Source: WHSW01 sp963821345 (GTDB taxonomy: Bacteria > Actinomycetota > Thermoleophilia > Solirubrobacterales > 70-9). From it: DNA of 64,000 bases. Positions 1-7,343 of the stretch are shown here, piece after piece (positions within the stretch are counted from its first letter, which is position 1; each line of letters starts with the position of its first letter). The position numbers were made by a program, and so were the translations under genes. The notes under the pieces were generated by a model. The model searched no databases. It was not told the origin of the DNA and worked only from the letters and a program-made list of their open reading frames with translations. Where the stretch lies: NCBI GenBank assembly GCA_963821345.1, contig CAWGDM010000003.1:62001-126000 (forward strand), written 5' to 3'.

Positions 1-1
1 C

Positions 2-622
2 GGTGCCTCGCTGTTCTCGATGTTCTTCTTCATCTCGCTTTACATGCAGAACGTGCTCGGATACAGCGCGATCAAGGCGGGGATCTCGTATCTGCCGCTG
101 GCGGTCTCGATCATCGTCGCCGCGGGCGTCGCCTCGCAGCTGGTGACCCGGATCGGTTTCAAGCCGGTGCTGGCGGCCGGGATGGCGCTGATCTCGGCCG
201 GCCTGTTGTGGTTCGGCCAGATCTCGGCCGACGGCGGCTTCGTCAGCGACCTGCTCGGACCGATGCTGCTCGCGGCGGTGGGCCTGGGCTTCTCGTTCGT
301 GCCGCAGACGATCGCGGCGGTCTCGGGCGTCCGCGATCGCGAGGCGGGGCTGGCGAGCGGGCTGATCAACACCTCGCAGCAGGTGGGCGGGGCGCTCGGC
401 CTCGCCTTGCTCTCGACCGTCGCCTTCCCGCAGATCGATGACGCCGCCGCGGCGTCGGGCGGCGCCCCGAGCCTGGCGGCGCTGACCCAGGGCTACAGCG
501 ACGCGTTCATGGTCGGCTCGCTGCTGGCGATGCTCGGGCTGGTCGCGACCCTGGTGTTGATCCGCGGTTCGGACAGCCGCGCGCACGTCCAGCTCGAGGC
601 CGGGGTACCCGTGAGCGCCTAA
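2..622 (+). CDS. MFS drug-efflux transporter, C-terminal part (5' end outside window)
   Basis: The frame is already open at the window edge and ends at TAA 620-622, leaving about 206 residues. The visible part is a hydrophobic membrane protein with about five transmembrane segments. It contains the run AGLASGLINTSQQVGGALG, which matches the conserved C-terminal half of DHA2-type (EmrB/QacA) 14-helix exporters. Proteins of this family use the proton gradient to expel drugs or other amphipathic compounds. The N-terminal half, which would hold motif A and decide the subfamily, is not in the window, so the substrate cannot be given. The next gene is an unrelated cold-shock protein with its own promoter. 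Confidence 0.85.
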   Translation, partial: GASLFSMFFFISLYMQNVLGYSAIKAGISYLPLAVSIIVAAGVASQLVTRIGFKPVLAAGMALISAGLLWFGQISADGGFVSDLLGPMLLAAVGLGFSFVPQTIAAVSGVRDREAGLASGLINTSQQVGGALGLALLSTVAFPQIDDAAAASGGAPSLAALTQGYSDAFMVGSLLAMLGLVATLVLIRGSDSRAHVQLEAGVPVSA

Positions 623-628
623 AGCGGC

Positions 629-724
629 TACGCTCCCGCCACTTCAAAACGTGCGTAGCAGTTCGCAGGCGTCCGTCCAGGGTTCCTTCGTACCGCGAGC
701 ACCTGAGTTTCCCCTGGAGGGACA
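629..724 (+). promoter_or_regulatory. Cold-shock gene promoter (-10 TACGCT) and long 5' leader
   Basis: TACGCT at 629-634 is followed by about 85 nt of non-coding leader and then a strong Shine-Dalgarno sequence (CTGGAGGG, about 714-721) just before the ATG at 725. Long structured leaders are typical of cold-shock mRNAs. Most other genes here have no leader at all, so this one probably has post-transcriptional control. That last step is inference. Confidence 0.45.
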
Positions 725-922
725 ATGGCATCAGGCACAGTCAAGTGGTTCAACCACGAGAAGGGCTTCGGCTTCATCACTCCCGATGACGCCGGCCGGG
801 ACCTGTTCGTTCACCAGAGCCAGGTCGAGGGCGGAGGCGCCCTGGCCGACGGCGCCAAGGTGGAGTTCGAGTCCGAGGAGAGCGACAAGGGCCCGCGCGC
901 GGTCAACGTGCGCACGATCTAA
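725..922 (+). CDS. csp: Cold-shock protein (CspA family)
   Basis: This is a 65-residue single cold-shock domain, the normal family length. The N-terminus reads MASGTVKWFNHEKGFGFI, containing RNP1 (KGFGFI), and RNP2 is seen as DLFVHQSQV. Such proteins form a five-strand OB fold that binds single-stranded RNA or DNA and act as RNA chaperones in the cytoplasm. The start is fixed by the GGAGG 4-5 nt upstream. A long leader precedes it and a perfect GC hairpin terminator follows, so it is a monocistronic unit. Whether it is cold-induced or constitutive cannot be told from sequence. Confidence 0.95.
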   Translation: MASGTVKWFNHEKGFGFITPDDAGRDLFVHQSQVEGGGALADGAKVEFESEESDKGPRAVNVRTI

Positions 923-945
923 GCCCGAGCGACTCCAAGTACCGA

Positions 946-979
946 GGGGGCGGCGCCGTGACGGCGCCGCCCCCCTTTT
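946..979 (+). terminator. Rho-independent terminator of the cold-shock gene
   Basis: The arms 946-959 (GGGGGCGGCGCCGT) and 961-974 are perfectly complementary around the centre at 960 and are followed by a T run at 975-979. It also lies immediately beyond the stop of the convergent VOC gene. Confidence 0.85.
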
Positions 980-1795
980 TCAGTCCGTCGGCACCGGCGT
1001 GATCACCGAGAACGCGGCGCCCTGCGGATCGGTGAGCACGGCGATCCGCCCGACGCCCTCGGCGTCGAAGGCGGGCGCGATCACCGAGCCACCGAGTTCC
1101 CCCGACTTGGCGACGGTCGCGTCACAGTCGGCGACGTTGAAATAGACGTTCCAGAACGGCGGCGCGCCCTCGGGCACGTTCGGGTTGGACATCATCCCGC
1201 CGATGCTCGTGCCGCCCTCCTCGGGGGACGCCGACACCGGCTCGCCGTCGGTGTTGTGCCAGATCGTGTACTCGCCGCCGCCAAACGGCATCGAGGTCGT
1301 CTTCCAGCCGAAGACCGTGCCGTAGAACTCCTTCGAGCCCTCGATATCGCGGGTGATCAGTTCGCTCCACGAGAACGTTCCGGGCTCGTTGACGAGCTCG
1401 GAGCCGATCATCTCCTTTGGCTGCCAGCACATGAAGAACGCGCCGGCCGGATCGGTGAACACGGCCATCCGCCCGGAGTCGAAGATGTCGAACGGCTCGC
1501 TGATCACCGTGCCGCCCGCGTCCTTCACGGACTCGGCGGTGGCGTCGGCATCCTCGACGGTGACGTAGGTGTTCCAGACCGGCGGCACGCCCTCCATCGG
1601 CTGCGACCCGCAGGCCGCGACCCGCTTGCCGCGCAGCATCGCCATGTGGTACTCGGCCTCCTCGCCGTCCGGCATCACGTCCTCCGTCTGCCAGCCGAAC
1701 AGTCCGGAGTAGAAGCTCGCCGACGCGCCGGGGTCCGGCGAAGCGTTGTCGACCCAGCTCGGGGTCCCCGGCTCGTACTGGGTGCGCTCGCTCAT
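980..1795 (-). CDS. Two-domain VOC (glyoxalase/bleomycin-resistance-like) protein
   Basis: The 271-residue protein has two tandem vicinal-oxygen-chelate modules, about residues 12-125 and 140-270. Each starts with a W..xx..D...S..FY..LFGW pattern (ASFYSGLFGW; SKEFYGTVFGW) and ends with an AV.TDP.GA.F strand. This is the layout of the mycobacterial CFP30B-like family, whose biochemical role is unsettled. The metal-binding His/Glu set cannot be confirmed by eye. The start ATG at 1795 overlaps the stop of the upstream SDR gene by four bases (ATGA), so the two are translationally coupled. The convergent cold-shock terminator abuts its stop. Confidence 0.85.
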   Translation of the reverse strand: MSERTQYEPGTPSWVDNASPDPGASASFYSGLFGWQTEDVMPDGEEAEYHMAMLRGKRVAACGSQPMEGVPPVWNTYVTVEDADATAESVKDAGGTVISEPFDIFDSGRMAVFTDPAGAFFMCWQPKEMIGSELVNEPGTFSWSELITRDIEGSKEFYGTVFGWKTTSMPFGGGEYTIWHNTDGEPVSASPEEGGTSIGGMMSNPNVPEGAPPFWNVYFNVADCDATVAKSGELGGSVIAPAFDAEGVGRIAVLTDPQGAAFSVITPVPTD

Positions 1796-2802
1796 TCGCT
1801 CCTCCTCCTCGTCGTCTGCCCCGAGAGGGACTCTAGTCCCGCGCCCGCCGACCAGCCGCTGAGCCGCTCGCACTGGTCCCAGAGCCGGCGGCGATCGGCC
1901 GCCGACTCCCGCGTCCACGGCACCCGGTGCACGGCGCGCGGCTCTCGGTCGTGCCAGAACAGACCCGGGCGGTTGCCCGGTTCGGGCGCCGTCGAAAGCC
2001 AGACGACCGTGTCGGCGGCCTGCTCGGCGTCGCGCAGCAGGGGACGCATCAGCTTGCGAAACCGCGGCAGCGAGTCCTGCACCCCGGGCGTGTCGGCCCA
2101 GCCCGGATGCATCGAGTGGGCGCTGATCCCGGAGCCGCGCAGGCGCTCGGCCCAGAGTTCGGTGAGGATCACCTCGCAGCGCTTGGTGTGCGCGTAGAAG
2201 CCCGGCGGGTCGTAGTCGTGGCCTTCGAGCTGCAGGTCGTCGACCTCCAGCCGCCGCGTGTACATGCCCCCGGAGGAGACGTTGACGATCCGCGACGGCG
2301 CCCCGCGCCGCAGCGTCTCGAGCAGCAGCCCGGTGAGCAGGAACGGGCCGAGGACGTTGGTGGCGAAGCCGAGCTCCAGGCCCTCGGTGGTATGGGTGCG
2401 CTCCGGGGGCATCACCCCGGCGTTGTTGATCAGCGCGTGCAGCTCGGGATGCTCGGCGGTGAAGCGGGCCGCGAACTCGCGCACCGCGGCCATGCTGGAG
2501 ACGTCGCAGAGCTCGAGCACGAGGTCGTCGGAGCCGGTGCGCTCCGAGATCCGGGCGCGGGCGTCCTCGCCGCGGCCGCGGTCGCGGACGAGCATGTGCA
2601 CGGTGGCGCCGCGGCGGGCGAGCAGCTCGCAGGTCGCGGCGCCGATCCCGGCACTCGCGCCGGTGACCAGGAACGACCAGCCGTCGAGGCGCGCCTGCGA
2701 GTCCTGGTCGGGCCAGGAACGGCTGCGGACCGCGTAGCCGAACCGCGAGTAGCCGGGAACCACGGTCCAGTTCATCGAGCGGTCGAGCAGCGAGGAGAGC
2801 AC
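1792..2802 (-). CDS. Short-chain dehydrogenase/reductase, DHRS12-like
   Basis: The protein is 336 residues. After an approximately 40-residue N-terminal extension it has a Rossmann fold with TGASAGIG (NAD(P) binding), NNAG, a catalytic Ser in NVSSGG and the YxxxK pair in YAHTK. That is a complete classical SDR active site, so it should be an NAD(P)-dependent oxidoreductase. The N-terminal extension and overall pattern resemble dehydrogenase/reductase SDR member 12, substrate unknown. The start is GTG at 2802, preceded on the minus strand by TAGGTT with a 6-nt gap and no Shine-Dalgarno, suggesting a leaderless transcript. It heads a two-gene operon with the VOC gene. Confidence 0.85.
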   Translation of the reverse strand: MLSSLLDRSMNWTVVPGYSRFGYAVRSRSWPDQDSQARLDGWSFLVTGASAGIGAATCELLARRGATVHMLVRDRGRGEDARARISERTGSDDLVLELCDVSSMAAVREFAARFTAEHPELHALINNAGVMPPERTHTTEGLELGFATNVLGPFLLTGLLLETLRRGAPSRIVNVSSGGMYTRRLEVDDLQLEGHDYDPPGFYAHTKRCEVILTELWAERLRGSGISAHSMHPGWADTPGVQDSLPRFRKLMRPLLRDAEQAADTVVWLSTAPEPGNRPGLFWHDREPRAVHRVPWTRESAADRRRLWDQCERLSGWSAGAGLESLSGQTTRRRSE

Positions 2803-2897
2803 GGAGCAAACCTAGCTGGCCGGCGGGTGGCGGCCGCCCGCGCAAGCGAGCTGCCGCGGCGAGGAAAGGCGCCGCGCCCGTTGAAGGGGTGGGCGTG

Positions 2898-4010
2898 ATG
2901 GCGGTGATGACACCGCGGGACCCGCTTGGGCGCGCGGCACTGCGGACGGTGCTGATCGTGGTCAGCGTCGCGCTCGCGCTGTACCTGATCGTGCTCCTGC
3001 AGAAGCCGCTCACCTGGCTGGTGATCGCGGCGTTCATCGCGATCGCGATGTCGGGCCCGGTCAACGTGCTCGCCCGCCACATGAAGCGCGGCCTGGCGAT
3101 CGCGCTCTCCTACACGGCCCTGGTGATGATCCCGATCGGTCTCGGGGCGCTGATCATCCCGTCGCTCGTCAGCCAGATCGAGGACTTCGCCGACAACGTC
3201 CCGCAGTACGCCCAGGACGTCACCGACTACGTCAACGACAACCAGACCCTCAACGATCTCAACGACAAGTACGACATCACCGGCGAGCTGCAGAGCGTGG
3301 CCGACGACCTGCCGAGCAAGATCGGCGACGCCGCCGGGGTGCTCCAGGACATTGGCGTCGGGGTGGTCAACTCGATTTTCGCCACGGTGACGATCCTGAT
3401 CCTCAGCGTGTTCATGGTCGGGGGTGGGCCGCGCTGGGCCGAGGCGTTCGTGAACTCCCAGACCCCGGACCGGCGAGACCGCATCGAACGGGCGCTGCGC
3501 GACGTCGCCGACGCGATCGGCAACTACGTCGCCGGAGCCCTGGTCCAGGCAACCCTGGCAGGGGTCAGCGCGTTCATCGTGCTCAAGCTCCTCGGGGCGC
3601 CGTTCGCCGGCCCGCTGGCCCTGATCGTCGCCTTCTTCGACCTGATCCCGGTCGTCGGCGCGACGATCGCCGCGGTCTTCATCGCGGTCGTGATGCTGTT
3701 CGTCAACTTCCCGGTCGCGCTGATCATCTGGGTCGTCTGGGCGATCCTCTACCAGCAGATCGAGAACTATCTGATCCAGCCACAGATCCAGAAGCGGGCG
3801 GTTCAGGTGGAGCCGTTCATCGTCCTGGTCGCCGTCCTCTTCGGCTCGACCCTGTTCGGGGTGCTCGGCGCGGTGCTGGCGATCCCGATCGCCGCCACCC
3901 TGCAGATCGCCTGGCGCGAGTACCGCGACTACCGCCGCGAGTCGCTAACCAGGCCGATCGACGGGCCACCGCTCACCGGGCCGCTCGATGCCCCGGGCGT
4001 CCCGAGCTAG
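2898..4010 (+). CDS. AI-2E family transporter (PerM-like permease)
   Basis: The protein has about 370 residues and seven to eight predicted transmembrane helices. The soluble segment at about residues 90-150, between helices, is typical of the AI-2E/PerM family. The C-terminal helices contain FFDLIPVVGATIAA and an NYLIQPQIQ motif, both family signatures. Members export small molecules or ions (autoinducer-2 in E. coli TqsA, Na+/H+ in halophiles), so the substrate is not predictable. Several in-frame starts exist from GTG 2889. ATG 2898 is chosen because GAAGGGG at 2884-2889 is then correctly spaced. The gene is divergent from the SDR gene. Confidence 0.85.
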   Translation: MAVMTPRDPLGRAALRTVLIVVSVALALYLIVLLQKPLTWLVIAAFIAIAMSGPVNVLARHMKRGLAIALSYTALVMIPIGLGALIIPSLVSQIEDFADNVPQYAQDVTDYVNDNQTLNDLNDKYDITGELQSVADDLPSKIGDAAGVLQDIGVGVVNSIFATVTILILSVFMVGGGPRWAEAFVNSQTPDRRDRIERALRDVADAIGNYVAGALVQATLAGVSAFIVLKLLGAPFAGPLALIVAFFDLIPVVGATIAAVFIAVVMLFVNFPVALIIWVVWAILYQQIENYLIQPQIQKRAVQVEPFIVLVAVLFGSTLFGVLGAVLAIPIAATLQIAWREYRDYRRESLTRPIDGPPLTGPLDAPGVPS

Positions 4011-4034
4011 AGGACTACATCTAGCCTTGCTGGC

Positions 4035-5222
4035 ATGACAGCGGGGCCGACGACGGCGCTTGGGATCGAGGCGATCGAGGCTGCCACCGAGACGATCGCC
4101 GGCCACATCAGGGAAACGCCGGTGCTCGCCGCCCGCGAGATCTCCAACCGGGTCGGGACCGCCGTCGGGCTGAAGGCCGAGAACCTTCAGCGAACCGGCT
4201 CGTTCAAGGTCCGCGGCGCGATCAACAAGGTCGCCGCTCTCGACCCGGCCGAGCTCGAGCGCGGCCTGATCGCCGCAAGCGCCGGCAATCACGCGCAGGC
4301 GGTCGCGGTCGCGGCGCGCAGCCGCGACGCCCGCGCCCTGGTGGTGATGCCGGCCAACGCGCCGCTCGCCAAGGTCGAGGCAGTGCGCGGCTACGGCGCC
4401 GAGGTGCGGTTCGTCGAGGGCGGCTACGACGACGCGGCGGCGCTTGCCGGCGAGCTCGCGGAGCGCGAGCGGATGGTGTTGATCCCGCCCTTCGACGACC
4501 CGGCCGTGATCGCCGGCCAGGGTACGGTCGGGCTCGAGATCGCCGCCCAGCGCCCCGAGGTATCGACGGTCGTCGTCCCGATCGGCGGCGGCGGGCTCGC
4601 CGCGGGGATCGCGATCGCGATCAAGCAGCGATTGGCGTCCGTCCGCGTGATCGGCGTAGTCGCCGAGCGCCGCGCCGCCGGCACGATCTGCGACGGGATC
4701 GCGATCAAGACCCCGGGCGTGGTCACCGGTCCGCTGCTCGAGGCCCACGTCGACGAGCTCGTCTCGGTCACCGACGACGAGGTGGCGGAGGCGGTGGTTC
4801 TGCTGCTCGAGCGCTCGAAGCTGGTGGTCGAGGGTGCCGGCGCGGCCTCGGTCGCGGCCCTGCTCAGCGGGCGGGTCGACGCGTCGCCCGGCGGCGAGGT
4901 CTGCGCGGTGCTCTCCGGCGGCAACGTCGACGCCACTCGGCTGACCGAGTGCATCCGCATGGGCGAGACGGCAGCGGGCCGCAGGTTGGTGTTCTCGACC
5001 GTGGTCTCGGATCAGCCTGGCGAGCTCGCGCGGCTGCTGGAATCGGTCGCCGAGGCGGGCGCCAATGTGCTCGACGTCGCCCACCTCCGCGAGGGCGTCG
5101 ACCTGCATGTCCGCGAGACCGGGATCAGGCTGGTGCTGCAGACCGACGGCGTCGAGCACGGCGAGCGGGTCGTTGCCGCGGTCCGCGAGCACGGCTTCGC
5201 CGCCGAGCCGGACGGCGGATGA
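4035..5222 (+). CDS. ilvA: Threonine ammonia-lyase with C-terminal ACT domain
   Basis: The protein is 395 residues. The fold-type II PLP domain shows the Schiff-base lysine K58 in GSFKVRGA, SAGNHAQ, and the phosphate-binding glycine loop GGGGLAAG. A C-terminal ACT domain (about 325-392) suggests allosteric control by amino acids. The reaction is threonine to 2-oxobutanoate plus ammonia. The length and single ACT domain match the TdcB/short-IlvA class, so it may be biosynthetic for isoleucine or catabolic. TAGCCT at 4022-4027 lies 7 nt before the ATG with no Shine-Dalgarno, implying leaderless expression. The downstream Nudix gene overlaps its stop by four bases. Confidence 0.92.
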   Translation: MTAGPTTALGIEAIEAATETIAGHIRETPVLAAREISNRVGTAVGLKAENLQRTGSFKVRGAINKVAALDPAELERGLIAASAGNHAQAVAVAARSRDARALVVMPANAPLAKVEAVRGYGAEVRFVEGGYDDAAALAGELAERERMVLIPPFDDPAVIAGQGTVGLEIAAQRPEVSTVVVPIGGGGLAAGIAIAIKQRLASVRVIGVVAERRAAGTICDGIAIKTPGVVTGPLLEAHVDELVSVTDDEVAEAVVLLLERSKLVVEGAGAASVAALLSGRVDASPGGEVCAVLSGGNVDATRLTECIRMGETAAGRRLVFSTVVSDQPGELARLLESVAEAGANVLDVAHLREGVDLHVRETGIRLVLQTDGVEHGERVVAAVREHGFAAEPDGG

Positions 5223-5620
5223 GCGACGGGGTCGTCGCCGCGGCCGGAGGCGTGGTGATCAGAGATCAGGACGGCGAGTCGCGGGTTGCCGTCGTCCACC
5301 GCCCGCGCTACGACGACTGGTCGCTGCCCAAGGGAAAGCTCGAGCCCGGCGAGGAGTTCAGCGCCGCGGCGGTGCGCGAGGTGGAGGAAGAGACCGGGTT
5401 GCGCTGTGAGCTCGGGCGCGAGCTGCCGTCGGCGCGATACCGAGACCGCAAGGGACGGCCGAAGCTGGTCCGATGGTGGATGATGCGGCCGCTGGGCGGC
5501 GAGTTCGAGCCCGGCGACGAGGTGGACGAGTTGCGCTGGCTCGATCTCGACGCCGCGCTGGCGCTGCTCGACTACGAACACGACCGCGAGCTCATCCGGT
5601 CGCTGCCGGGCGCGGGCTGA
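5219..5620 (+). CDS. Nudix hydrolase
   Basis: The 133-residue protein contains a complete Nudix box beginning at GKLEPGEEFS and ending REVEEETGL, matching Gx5Ex7REUxEExGU. These residues coordinate Mg2+ for hydrolysis of a nucleoside diphosphate linked to another moiety. The PKGKLEPGE context and small size resemble MutT-like or diadenosine polyphosphate hydrolases of actinobacteria, but the substrate is not certain. The start ATG overlaps the ilvA stop (ATGA at 5219-5222), so the genes are coupled. The next 370 bases hold no gene. Confidence 0.9.
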   Translation: MSDGVVAAAGGVVIRDQDGESRVAVVHRPRYDDWSLPKGKLEPGEEFSAAAVREVEEETGLRCELGRELPSARYRDRKGRPKLVRWWMMRPLGGEFEPGDEVDELRWLDLDAALALLDYEHDRELIRSLPGAG

Positions 5621-5629
5621 TCGGACGGT

Positions 5630-5834
5630 AGAACAAACGTCCAGTCGGCTGGAGTGAGCTTGCGGACGCCTGGGTACAGACCGATGGCAGAGTTGGAGGA
5701 CCCGGCCTTTCGGGGCCGTCACTCCAACTGCACCCCATAACCCCATATGTACCCCACTGGTGGCCGAGAGGCTTACCGCGGGGGCACCTCCGATGCCAGA
5801 GCCGGAGCGCCAGGAACGGTGCTCCGGCTCTTTT
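5630..5834 (+). ncRNA. Candidate structured non-coding RNA (intergenic 5621-5992)
   Basis: This 372-base gap is the longest without a convincing gene. It holds several strong helices. One pairs CGTCC near 5639-5643 with GGACG near 5664-5668. A second is a compound hairpin with arms 5691-5698 (AGTTGGAG) and 5722-5729, enclosing CGGCC/GGCCG. The last is a canonical terminator at 5798-5834. Short open frames in the gap have no domain-like content or start signal. No SRP RNA, RNase P RNA, tmRNA or tRNA signature was recognised. The reading as one transcript, its strand and its 5' end are inference from the terminator. Confidence 0.35.
5798..5834 (+). terminator. Rho-independent terminator in the 5.6-6.0 kb gap
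   Basis: An 11-bp perfect stem, AGAGCCGGAGC (5798-5808) with GCTCCGGCTCT (5821-5831), has a 12-nt loop and runs into TTTTG at 5831-5835. It is 180 nt past the Nudix stop, too far for a simple gene end, so it implies an RNA between. Confidence 0.8.
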
Positions 5835-5952
5835 GTGGACGTTGCGGTTCGCGGCTCAAGCGCCGGCGACCGACGGTCGATTGGGGATACGCATCCCCGC
5901 CCCAACCTGTTCGGGGCGGCGGCAAAGACCACACCTCCCATGTGACGAAAGC

Positions 5953-5985
5953 GACGGGGCGCCGGGCGGGCGCCCCGTTCGTTTT
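5953..5985. terminator. Bidirectional terminator-like hairpin
   Basis: The arms 5954-5963 (ACGGGGCGCC) and 5969-5978 form a perfect stem, followed by GTTCGTTTT on the plus strand. It lies 8 bases beyond the stop of the minus-strand membrane protein gene, so it can end that transcript too. A second small stem, GGGGAT/ATCCCC, lies near 5883-5898. Confidence 0.6.
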
Positions 5986-5992
5986 CCCCGAG

Positions 5993-6436
5993 TCAGCCGG
6001 CGCGCTCGGCGCGCATCCGCAGCCCGCCGAGGACGATCGCCACCGAACCGCCGAGCGCGACGAAGACGCCCAGCCGCAGGCCGATCCTGGGGCTGCCGGC
6101 AAGCTCGTCGGGGCGGTCGATCATCAGGTAGGCGCACAGCAGCGCCGCCCACGTTCCTGCCGCGATCACCAGCTCGGCCGTCCGCAGCGGGCGGGGAAGG
6201 ACGGTGCCGCCGGCCTCGGCGACGACCAGGACGACGGCGGCGCCGACGGTGACGATCAGCGCCGCGTCGCCGAAGCCGAAGCTGTCGAAGCCGGTGACCG
6301 AGAGGCCGTTCGTGAACGCGATCCCGTACCAGGGCAGGAGCATGCTGGCGCCGACCGCGATCGCCCCGGCGCCGACGGTGCGTCCGCCGGGCGTCAGCGG
6401 CCGGCGAACCGGGTCAGTCGAGCGGCCGGCGGCCAC
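5993..6436 (-). CDS. Small four-helix membrane protein, unknown function
   Basis: The protein is 147 residues with about four transmembrane segments (roughly residues 22-38, 54-72, 84-102 and 118-138). There is no recognised catalytic motif. A short N-terminal segment, about 20 residues, precedes the first helix. The chosen start is GTG 6436, overlapping the end of the DUF2203-like gene by 23 bases. This places it third in an operon with the EVE-domain and DUF2203-like genes. It looks like a conserved actinobacterial hypothetical, but I cannot name a family. Confidence 0.65.
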   Translation of the reverse strand: MAAGRSTDPVRRPLTPGGRTVGAGAIAVGASMLLPWYGIAFTNGLSVTGFDSFGFGDAALIVTVGAAVVLVVAEAGGTVLPRPLRTAELVIAAGTWAALLCAYLMIDRPDELAGSPRIGLRLGVFVALGGSVAIVLGGLRMRAERAG

Positions 6437-6794
6437 CGAAGCCCGCCTCCAGCTCGTGCCAGTAGCCGATCTGGTCCTCGTCGAGCTGCCAGCACAGATA
6501 GACCTCGCGCCCGTCGAGGATCGAGGGGAAGTCGATCAGCCCGCGGTCGACGTCGCGGATCACGATCCCCAGCGACTGCAGGCCCGCTACCAACTCGCGC
6601 AGCTCGACGAAGGCCTCGCCCACCGCCTTGCCCGGCTCGCCGCCGCCGTTCGTCGGCGCCGCCTCGCTGAGCAGCTCGTGCAGCTCAGCGTCGGTGAGCC
6701 GCGCCCCGGCATCCTGCAGGCGGCGCAGCGCCGGCTCGATCCGGGGCAACAGCGCGGTCGCCTGGTCGAGCGTGAAGTGGCGCTCGTGGATCAC
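6414..6794 (-). CDS. DUF2203 family protein
   Basis: The 126-residue protein begins HERHFTLDQATALLPRI and contains an FVELRELVAGLQSLGIVIRD helix. It then has GLIDFPSILDGREVYLCW and a WHELEAGFGGR ending, the pattern of DUF2203. Family function is unknown. It is cytoplasmic and mostly helical. The start is GTG 6794, which overlaps the stop of the EVE-domain gene in a GTGA quartet (6791-6794), so translation is coupled. The last 23 bases overlap the next gene. Confidence 0.8.
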   Translation of the reverse strand: MIHERHFTLDQATALLPRIEPALRRLQDAGARLTDAELHELLSEAAPTNGGGEPGKAVGEAFVELRELVAGLQSLGIVIRDVDRGLIDFPSILDGREVYLCWQLDEDQIGYWHELEAGFGGRRPLD

Positions 6795-7246
6795 CGGGCC
6801 GCAGCCGGCGCGCCGGCGATCCGCTGGCGGAGCAGCCTCGCGTCGGCGTCCGAGACGGTGCGCAGCTGGCCCTGAAAGGCCAGGTGCCAATGCTCGGCCG
6901 GCCACTTGCCGAGGTGCTCGAGCCCTCCGAGCAGCGATTCGGCCGGGACGAAGTCGGCCTCGTCGAGGACGGCCACCGCCTCGGCCTCGACCCGCCACGG
7001 GTAGTCCTCGGGGTGCTTCTTCTTCCCCTGCGGCCAAATCGGCGTCCGGTCCTCGAACATCGACGAGCGGACCCGGGCGATGGCGCCGAACGCCTGCACG
7101 CCGGTGACGTAGAAGGCGACCTCGTCACCCGGCTCGAACTCGAGCGCCTGGTTTCGCCGCCGCTCCTTGAACCCGATCACGTCGAACCCCCGCTCGACGT
7201 TGATCCGGAAGTTCGTCAGGTCCCCGGTGAGGATCCAGAAGGCCAT
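6791..7246 (-). CDS. EVE (PUA-like) domain protein
   Basis: The protein is 151 residues, starting MAFWILTGDLTNFRIN, followed by a FEPGDEVAFYVTGVQAFGAIARV strand pair typical of the EVE domain (PUA-like fold, about residues 2-140). EVE domains bind modified bases in DNA or RNA, and free-standing copies are widespread with no settled role. The ATG at 7246 is preceded on the minus strand by TACAAT with exactly 6 nt between and no Shine-Dalgarno, so the transcript is probably leaderless. It leads a three-gene operon with the DUF2203 and membrane protein genes. Confidence 0.82.
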   Translation of the reverse strand: MAFWILTGDLTNFRINVERGFDVIGFKERRRNQALEFEPGDEVAFYVTGVQAFGAIARVRSSMFEDRTPIWPQGKKKHPEDYPWRVEAEAVAVLDEADFVPAESLLGGLEHLGKWPAEHWHLAFQGQLRTVSDADARLLRQRIAGAPAAAR

Positions 7247-7343
7247 GGCGCGATTGTATGAGCGCCGTCGGGGTTGCGGGGCGTCTACGAGGCAGAGGGG
7301 GGCGTGCTCGGGCCTACGCGGCGACGGTTGCGGGGTTACGGAC

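Noticed and set aside
2820..2892. Seventh copy of the dispersed repeat (GCGCCGCGCCCGTTGAAGG)
   Set aside because: Only loosely similar, with several mismatches in the core; could be chance at this GC content.
980..3082. Very long open frames antisense or out of frame to real genes
   Set aside because: High GC produces long stop-free shadows; they lack domain content and are contradicted by clear genes in another frame.
5755..5800. tRNA-Ser-like stretch (TGGTGGCCGAGAGGCTTA)
   Set aside because: It resembles a D-arm, but no anticodon stem, T-loop (GGTTCRA) or acceptor pairing follows.
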